DNA of 64,000 nt, taken from the NCBI RefSeq assembly GCF_036320965.1, contig NC_092249.1:7854069-7918068 (forward strand), in the 5' to 3' direction. The position numbers and the translations under genes were made by a program. This DNA comes from Panulirus ornatus (Eukaryota > Arthropoda > Malacostraca > Decapoda > Palinuridae). This document shows, in pieces, positions 56,364 through 64,000 of this stretch (position 1 is the first letter of the stretch; each line of letters opens with the position of its first letter). Under the pieces are notes generated by a model, which was given only the letters and a program-made list of their open reading frames with translations, did no database searches and was not told the DNA's origin.

Positions 56364-56649
56364 TTGATTCATCTAATTTCTCGGCCGACGTAATTCCTAG
56401 ATTATCCCGCTTCCTCGCTGGGCAGGTCTTCTGCAAATACTAAGCGCTGTCAGTCAGTAGATACCTCAGAGTCACAGTTACCCTGCCGTTACTCTGTATA
56501 CTCTGTATATTCTGTATATATACTCTGTATACTCTGTATATTCAGAATGGCTGGGGAGACTGCTACGTATGCCACTGTGAGTGCAAACTTTCACATCGAG
56601 TTAGTGGCTCGAGGTACCTGAGGTGAATCCCAGGTTCTCAAGGCTGACG

Positions 56650-57085
56650 CCACCTCCGGTAACGCGTGCTAGTATGTCCGAGCCGGAGGCCTGGTAAATC
56701 TTCGAAGTCTGGCAGTCTCCGATCTCACAGTCAAGTCATCATCTTCCTTCGTTACCATCCTCTTAAGTCCGTTTTCTTCAACATCATCCAGTGTCCTCCC
56801 TCATCCAAGCGAATTCTAGATTTCTTCGGTCCATTTCATTGTAGGTCCTCCTGCCGGGCCTCCTCCTTCAGGAGTCGAGTTCAAGTACCCTTTGGAATAT
56901 CTCTCGTGTTCTTCCATTCTCTACGCTATGGCCACACCACCCGAGCTTGTTCGTACCAGTCGATTCCCGTAGAGATTTCAACCCTTCAAATCCTGGTGTC
57001 TCTAATTATATTTGTTCTTCTAACGTCACTGGTTAACATAATAAGGCGAACACCCCTAGTCGATATCCAGGCGCCGATGAAGCTC
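56650..57085 (-). pseudogene. C-terminal region of another endonuclease-RT retrotransposon, relic
   Basis: Minus-strand reading gives TSDVRRTNIIRDTRI, then after a frameshift KLGWCGHSVENGRTREIFQR and, after a stop, RRRPGRRTYNEMDRRNLE. The order 'R...I, LRW.GH..RM..GR....R, RRR.GRPR..W.D....L' is the usual ending of RT ORFs of the RTE/L1-like type. It is too diverged from the local LINE to be the same family. Confidence 0.6.
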
Positions 57086-57847
57086 TACTAGAGGAGCATC
57101 ACTGTTGCTTCCGTCCTAAAAGAAAAAAAAAAAAAAATAGGAAAAGACTTTATTTTCTTCGAGTGAAGGGAGGTAGAAAACGTTTCGTCAGGGTAGTGCT
57201 TCCCCTGTCGGCAAAGACGTTCCTGTTCGCTTTTGAAGATGTAAACACCACAGCTCGAAATGCCTAAAGGAGATGAAGAAGACGAGGAAATGCTATGGGA
57301 ATCTCAAATGACATTTTTCTCTCCATACGACAACTATCGTAAAAAAGAGCCTTTCCTCCCGACCAAACCTTCGATAAGGGATATCCCATCGCACCAAAGA
57401 TATCCCAAGCTTACGTCCATACTGCTCTCTGAACACAGAAAGGATATTCAGCATTGAAAGATAAATATTCCCTCACCATCCTTTGTTCTTTGAGGTTTCC
57501 GATCTGTTATCGAACTTTAGCGTCGTAGATATAGTGACAAATTCTCATTCACAAAGAGAAGAGTCGTTAGTTCTTAGAACGCATTACGAATGGCCTTCGT
57601 TTCCCATTTTTCAGGGTGAAAATATTTCCGTTGTTTTCACCGCTCTTGACATGTCAACCCCTAACTTGTGTGCGCGCGGGAGGCAGCGGAGGTTGATTTC
57701 AGTCAAGTGGAAATGAAAGTCTGTATCGAATTATCATATTATTGTTTTCATTTTCTGTGAACTTGGTGTATTGGGCGACGAAAGAAATCCTGAGTTTCTT
57801 CTGCTTGTATGTAATTATTAGGCTGAGACGGCTCGGTTAACTGATGT
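57086..57847. other. No gene recognised
   Basis: Unique. The 65-codon frame 57260-57457 (acidic start MPKGDEEDEEM) has no homology that I recognise. Confidence 0.5.
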
Positions 57848-58005
57848 ATGCTGATTACCACGAGGAAAATGAAACACGATAAGTTCTCAAGTGCAGTTTC
57901 GTGTAATGATCACATCCTCAGGAGAGATACACTGAGATAGAACGCCTAGAACAGTCAGTTAATATACAAGGAAGCGACGTGGCTGAAACGCCATTGGTGT
58001 CCTCA
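57848..58005 (+). repeat. Family A repeat, copy 5
   Basis: 'cacgaggaaaatgaaacacg', 'tcaagtgcagtttcgtgta' and 'aacgccattggtg'. Diverged; the only full copy without (TA)n at the 5' side. Confidence 0.75.
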
Positions 58006-58027
58006 ATCTCATATATGCCTACGACAC

Positions 58028-58371
58028 GCAGAGAATACGCAGCTAGAGACTGAGTGTAAACGAATGGGGCCTTTGTTGTCTTTTCCTAGCGCTACCTCGC
58101 ACACATGTGGGGGGAGGGGGTTGTTATTCCATGTGTGGCGGGGTGGCGATGGAAATAAATAAAGGCAGACAGTGTGAATTATGTACATGTATATATATGT
58201 ATATGTCTGTGTGTGTATATATATGTGTACATTGAGATGTATAGGTATGTATATTTGCGTGTGTGGACATGTATGTATATACATGTGTATGTGGGTGGGT
58301 TGGGCCATTCTTTAGTCTGTTTCCTTGCGTTACCTCGCTAACGCGGGAGACAGCGACAAAGCAAAATAAAA

Positions 58372-58373
<2 letters not shown>
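58028..58373 (+). mobile_element. LINE 3' UTR-only copy (long type) with tail
   Basis: Begins inside the UTR ('cagctagagactgagtgtaa'), has the internal 'tagcgctacctcgcaca' copy, then the terminal tail 'gcgttacctcgctaacgcgg' and 'gagacagcgacaaagc'. The outer stem keeps pairing through a U-G wobble. Confidence 0.9.

Positions 58374-58445
<72 letters not shown>
58374..58445. repeat. (TA)n microsatellite
   Basis: About 72 bp at the LINE 3' end. Confidence 0.98.
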
Positions 58446-58449
<4 letters not shown>

Positions 58450-58608
58450 TAAAGATTCCATTCGGTACTTCATAGAGACATCATCATCCACCAAGCCCAG
58501 TGATTTCCCTCCACAAGGAGATTTCTCCTGGATGTTCCACGTCCGGGGTTTTTAGCTGAACAGTTCCAGAACCCAGGACAAAAAATGTATCACTCTCCCA
58601 GTCAGCGG

Positions 58609-58610
<2 letters not shown>

Positions 58611-58682
<72 letters not shown>
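58611..58682. repeat. (CT)n microsatellite
   Basis: About 72 bp; inverted partner of the GA tract at 58770. Confidence 0.98.
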
Positions 58683-58684
<2 letters not shown>

Positions 58685-58769
58685 AAGGGTAAAGCCTCTT
58701 CGTTATCGAAAGTTCAGATTGCGTCTTTCTCCCTGACGGAGACGCTGCCTTGCGTGCTTTGCGGTGGTG

Positions 58770-58849
<80 letters not shown>
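58770..58849. repeat. (GA)n microsatellite
   Basis: About 80 bp, 87 bp after a (CT)n of similar length. Confidence 0.98.
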
Positions 58850-58850
<1 letters not shown>

Positions 58851-59097
58851 GAGTAATACCTGGAGTGGGGAGGGCCTTCGGGGAGGATACTGGAAGGGTG
58901 GGATCAATGCGCGTCTTCCAGTATTGCCGGACTGGGGGGAGGAAGCCTTTAATAACAGAAGACGTAAACTAAAGGAAAGTCACTGTTATGTCTTGCCTCT
59001 GAAATTATATGTAGTAGGTATATTCAGTGTCTTATACGTAGAAAAAATATAACATTGTACAGAGTTTGGAACTCGTATGCGACAGTATTTCGTCCTA

Positions 59098-59205
59098 GTG
59101 GTGTCGACAAACATCAGAATTGACTCGGGTTCGATCCCCAGCGCGGGCAGACGCCGCACAGCTAACCCAGCTGTTCATCCTTCCTATGGTTGGTGGGTAA
59201 GTCAT
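59098..59205 (+). mobile_element. tRNA-derived SINE, family E, copy 11, partial
   Basis: B-box area 'gggttcgatccccagcgcgg', 'taacccagctgttcatcctt' and 'atggttggtgggtaa'. The A-box part is diverged. Confidence 0.75.
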
Positions 59206-59820
59206 CACCGAGTTCTTGTGGGGTAATGATTCCTAGGTGTGACAGGCCGAGTCAGCTGACAGAATGGGAGATAGAGAGGGAGTGGAAAGGAAAGGTGGGG
59301 AGGAAGTATATGAAGGAAGAGGTAGTGAGGATGAATGTGAGAACTGAAGAACGAATTGGGACAAGAGTGGGAATGTGTTTTCCTTTTGGGGCCTGTATGT
59401 CCTGAGTGCAAGAAAGACTGGAATATACACTAGAAGTTCACAGACTGGACCCTCAGTGAGAGGAGACCGTGTTCTGTGGTAGCATGTTATCACCAAAACG
59501 ACACATAACCAAGGATAAAGAACGTCATCAGTTAGTCAGTCCATCACGCTCGATATATAAGTTCCTGAAGTGGTCACTCGAAGTCGCATCTCTCTCAGAA
59601 GAAGCATAGGGGGTCGTTCGCTGAGAAATGCCAAAGGCTTAATGATCGATCGTAGCTCCGTAAACATTTTTTTTTGACATTGACCGATGTGGTATGGGTA
59701 GAACCTGCTCCAGTCTAGGGCATCTTGGGTGAAAAAGAAAAAAATTGTGAAAGTAAAAGATATTAGAAATTAATCATGGTTCTGTTGGTTTTTGTAGATG
59801 CTAGACACTAAGTTTGTATA
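59206..59820. other. No gene recognised
   Basis: Unique sequence with no supported feature. Confidence 0.5.
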
Positions 59821-60032
59821 TAGAGGGACCTCAATGGTGTAGCGGTCAGCGTTCTTGGTCACGACGCATTCAAAGACCTGCTAAGGGTATAGTGCATAGG
59901 TTCGTGTCTTGGTTGCGACAGTTTGATCTACAGTCAACCCAGCTGTTCATCCTCCCTTATGGGTTGGTCGGTAGAATTGGTATCTGGATCACGCTAGTTG
60001 CCCGTTCCATCTCAGCTAACATTAAAAAAAAG
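59821..60032 (+). mobile_element. tRNA-derived SINE, family E, copy 12, internal TA absent
   Basis: 'cctcaatggtgtagcggtca' A box, a degraded B box ('aggttcgtgtcttgg'), 'tcaacccagctgttcatcct' and 'gggttggtcggtagaattgg', then straight to 'gttgcccgttccatctcagc' and 'taacattaaaa'. Confidence 0.88.
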
Positions 60033-60325
60033 CTAAAGACGAGAGAAGGGAGAGAGAGAGAGAGAGAGAGAGTACCACAGCATAGCTTTACGAGGGAAGA
60101 AGGAGGCATCGAAAGAGCTAATCCTAGAGTGGCTGGAATCCCCACCGAAACTGTAGGGAGCAGCAGTCAGACGCATGCTAGTTCAGTATGGCAAGGCCAA
60201 CATGATTCACATTGGATAAGTCTGTCACTACGTCAAGAACGCCACTCACCTGCATGCCATAAGAGAATTACATCAGTCGTTATGTACACAGCCGACTCTC
60301 AAATGAGCAGTGTTAATGTTCCTGA
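60033..60325. other. No gene recognised
   Basis: Unique apart from a short (GA)n at 60052-60072. Confidence 0.5.
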
Positions 60326-60635
<310 letters not shown>

Positions 60636-60797
60636 ACAATCCTCAAACCCACTTAACTGCCCCGCATTTTGTTTCCTTACAAAGGCATTAAGTATTTGAC
60701 GAAAAAAAAAAACATTTCATTGCCATCAAACATCTGGTTAACTTTTAGGCTCCGCGAAATTGTCCCCCGACACTTCATTATAAACCCTACAGAGCGA

Positions 60798-61413
60798 GAG
60801 GACAGACAAGTCCCATATAACAGAGGACAGACAAGTCTTATATAACAGAAGACAGACAAGTCCATATAACAGAGGACAGACAAGTCCCATATAACAGAGG
60901 ACAGACAAGTCTTATATAACAGAAGACAGACAAGTCCATATAACAGAGGACAGACAAGTCCCATATAACAGAGGACAGACAAGTCTTATATAACAGAAGA
61001 CAGACAAGTCCATATAACAGAGGACAGACAAGTCTCATATAACAGAGGACATATAAGTCCCATATAACAGAGGACAGACAAGTCCCATATAACAGAGGAC
61101 AGACAAGTCTCATATAACAGAGGACATATAAGTCCCATATAACAGAGGACAGACAAGTCCCATATAACAGAGGACAGACAAGTCTTATATAACAGAGGAC
61201 AGACAAGTCCCATATAACAGAGGACAGACAAGTCCCATATAACAGAGGACAGACAAGTCCCATATAACAGAGGACAGACAAGTCCCATATAACAGAAGAC
61301 AGACAAGTCCCATATAACAGAGGACAGACAAGTCCCATATAACAGAGGACAGACAAGTCCCATATAACAGAGGACAGACAAGTCCCATATAACAGAAGAC
61401 AGACAGGTCTCAT
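60798..61413. repeat. 25-bp minisatellite, about 24 units
   Basis: Unit 'gaggacagacaagtcccata' plus 'taaca'. Variants include a 24-bp form ('agtccatat'), 'cttat', 'ctcat', and 'gacatataag' replacing 'gacagacaag'. Variants recur in blocks, for example the order cccat/cttat/ccat near 60820-61010, which suggests multi-unit duplication. Confidence 0.97.
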
Positions 61414-61840
61414 AAGCCCTCGCAGGTTTTACCTTCATTAAGAAAGCTGGCCTCTGAGGGCTGGGGTTCGTATCCAAGCCGAAGGTTGATACTGTTCAAT
61501 CCCTCGGTTGCTAGTTTACACTGCCACAGGGCGAGTTAAAAAAAGAAAAAAAAGGCAATGTTTCCCACAAGGGTCAATGAAGAGGTGGGGAGAAATCAGT
61601 GTGTGGCAATTGTGTCGCCTCCCCATCATCTGTCAAGCCACACAACACGACCCTTTGTCCTAGATGGGTGTAATCTGCCCAGGGCCTCATTTTTGCACGA
61701 TGGGTTAATCAGAGGAGACGCTAATGTGATTAATATCGTGATAGCTGGGGAAGAATCATTTTAGATCGTGTTATTTCAAGACGAGGACAAGAACTGAACA
61801 CTTCCCTCAATACTTCATTGTCCAAAATTTTTGAATGTAT
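61414..61840. other. No gene recognised
   Basis: Unique sequence with no supported feature. Confidence 0.5.
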
Positions 61841-61903
61841 GTTCTTATGTTTGCTGAGACAGCATAGGTAACTGAAGCCCTTGACAAGGCCATCTCATTA
61901 ACG

Positions 61904-61904
<1 letters not shown>
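61841..61904 (-). mobile_element. Family E SINE, 3' domain only
   Basis: 'atgtttgctgagacagcata' to 'aggccatctcattaacgct', ending at (TA)n. Confidence 0.78.

Positions 61905-61963
<59 letters not shown>
61905..61963. repeat. (TA)n microsatellite joining E and C
   Basis: About 59 bp. Confidence 0.98.
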
Positions 61964-62450
<487 letters not shown>

Positions 62451-62722
62451 GGAAAACATGCGTTGGAAATGAGATGTTTGAGGACAATATTTGGTGTGAG
62501 GTGGTTTGATCGAGTAAGTAATAATAGGGTAAGAGAGATGGAAAACATGCGTTGGAAATGAGATGTTTGAGGACAATATTTGGTGTGAGGTGGTTTGATC
62601 GAGTAAGTAATAATAGGGTAAGAGAGATGTGTGGTCATAAAAGAGTGTGGTTGAGAGAGCAGAAGAGGGTATTTTGAAATGGTTTGGCCACATGGAGAGA
62701 ATGAGTGAGGAGAGATTAACTA
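62451..62722 (+). pseudogene. RTE-like LINE fragment with internal 89-bp tandem duplication
   Basis: Codons for EMRCLRTIFGVRWFDRVSNN appear twice: units 62452-62540 and 62541-62629, identical as far as I can see. Each begins with the non-LINE bases 'gaaaacatgcg'. The second continues through VVERAEEGILKWFGHMERMSEERL and stops in unique sequence. No 3' UTR. Confidence 0.92.
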
Positions 62723-64000
62723 TTTTAAAAGACTACTAGTGCTCTGAATTACCACCTTAGGTTCCAGGATTATGTTAAGGCCTCCATCTTCAATTCAAAG
62801 AAAGATATTTATTTCTTTGGACGATAAGACATTCTTTCTTCAATTCTTCAATTTGGTCTCGAATACGTCTCCTTTTCTTAGCTCAAAGCCTTAACAAACG
62901 TTTTTCCATTAAGATCTGACTTGACGTGATGTGGTAAGTATATTTCCCTAAAACCGACCGAAGTTTCGTGGTTGTGCTGTTCTGGCCTGGAATGAAAGAT
63001 CCATACGGCTTCTCAGTCTCTTGTGTAGTGTTCCTTTGTTGCGCGGCTGTCACACAATCAGATAGCGCAGTAATATTATGTTAGGCCACTCACAATGTTG
63101 AGGGAGGACTTCATTAACAGTGATATCTCCATAGATATTACATTAGCAGTGATCATAGTCCATGACTTTCAGAAGAACCACTTTTCCTTAACGTGCCCAG
63201 TGTCTAAGAGGTGTGCTAGGCTATTTACGTCCACTGTAAGGATGAAGAATCCTTTTAACTGTGTTTTGCTGAGACAGTAAACAGACTTCATTAAGACGGG
63301 TCACACTCTTAGCTGAATGCTCTGAGGAAGGTCTCAGTGTCATGGCATGAAGTACTGGGAGTAGTGAAGCACTGAACAGCAGCAGCCTTTAGAAAGGACC
63401 TGGATAAGACCAACACTCTTTCAAAAAGTTTTATCCAAAAGGATGATGCCATTCCCACGGCTCACTCCTTTAGCCTCCGCCTGACACAACATGGTCCACT
63501 CGCTATCCAAAACCCGTGAGAGATGATGACACTTCCAGACATCGTAGAGGATTAACAGCTGACATCTTTTCGCCTGAAGGTAGCATAAAGCGCTCGAAAT
63601 AGCGCAATATGATTATATCTCCTCGTTTCTGTGAACCTCTGCGATAGAATGTTTACAGGAGTGAGTTTAGTTCGTAAACGTGTGTAAGGATTTTTACATG
63701 AGGTCTGATACGTTCAGGAAGGGCGGCCTTTACCTGAATAACTTAGGTGCTATGCGTTTTGTCAGGTTCCTCTCGGGAGCTTACACCAGCGCCTTGATCA
63801 GAAAACGTAACCTTTGTGGAGCAGACACGTCTCCCTTAGTAAATAATTCTTGCAACAAATATTTGTCATATACCAGAATATTTTATGTTGATACACAACA
63901 TTAAAACAAATATTTCGGAGCTGGGAATAATTGTGAATGAAGAAAGTTGTGATATGATCGGTGTCTCTGAATCTTTCTTAGGTATATAAGTAGAGATGCA
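62723..64000. other. No gene recognised
   Basis: Unique sequence to the window end. Short frames at 63095-63280 and 63680-63904 have no recognisable domain. Confidence 0.55.

Noticed and set aside
57260..57457. 65-codon acidic frame as a small gene
   Set aside because: No recognisable homology, no splice or promoter context, and such lengths are expected by chance here.
60838..61477. 191- and 163-codon minus-strand frames rich in LSVLCYMGLVCPLLYGTC
   Set aside because: Frames of the 25-bp minisatellite; 25 is not divisible by three, so all frames cycle through the same residues.

Overview
This is intergenic, repeat-saturated eukaryotic DNA. There is no operon structure, no Shine-Dalgarno-led gene series and no recognisable host exon. 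It combines very dense dinucleotide microsatellites (about 35 long (TA)n tracts, plus (GA)n and (CA)n), many minisatellites, tRNA-derived SINEs with RNA polymerase III boxes, and many copies of an APE-endonuclease/reverse-transcriptase LINE. That profile, and the degenerate TTAGG-type repeat near 52.6-53.2 kb, fit an arthropod. I think a decapod crustacean is most likely, but this is inferred from repeat style and not from a marker gene.

The only intact protein gene is the 998-codon ORF of a LINE on the minus strand (40293-43289; element 40081-43318). It has an APE-type endonuclease, an RT with an FADD active site, and an RTE-like C-terminus. At least fourteen other pieces of the same family lie in the window: 1-921, 7233-7868, 12605-13236, 15899-17822, 19251-19450, 20889-22262, 24443-24529, 28061-28966, 35895-36155, 47165-47272, 51032-51174, 51175-52032, 58028-58373 and 62451-62722. 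They range from nearly identical to very old. Relics of other retroelements occur at 47.85-48.69 kb, 49.55-50.0 kb, 55.90-56.25 kb and 56.65-57.08 kb.

Four short-element families recur, and I label them here. C is about 235 bp, with 11 copies; its 3' end matches the LINE 3' tail, including a pairable hairpin. E is a tRNA-derived SINE with A and B boxes and a (TA)n that expands at one fixed internal site. T is tRNA-like, often in head-to-head inverted pairs, including a 143+143 bp near-perfect palindrome at 7940-8241. A is about 160 bp and usually has (TA)n directly at its 5' end. C, E, T, A and LINE pieces are joined through (TA)n tracts like beads on a string, for example 13.2-13.9, 19.8-22.3, 39.7-43.6 and 61.8-62.7 kb.

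Layout: 0-1.2 kb LINE plus A; 1.6-7.2 kb mostly unique DNA with one 31-bp minisatellite; 7.2-9.1 kb LINE, T palindrome, C and E; 10.3-22.3 kb dense mosaic; 22.5-27.3 kb minisatellites in a pyrimidine-rich block; 27.5-30.1 kb a direct duplication with a LINE between the copies; 30-39.6 kb mostly unique with minisatellites; 39.7-43.9 kb the full-length LINE and neighbours; 46.3-52.3 kb mosaic; 52.6-53.2 kb TTAGG-like; 54-58.4 kb GA-rich arrays and old retroelement relics; 59-62.7 kb E copies, a 25-bp satellite and a final mosaic; 62.7-64 kb unique. The LINE is the likely source of reverse transcriptase for itself and, through the shared tail, for C.
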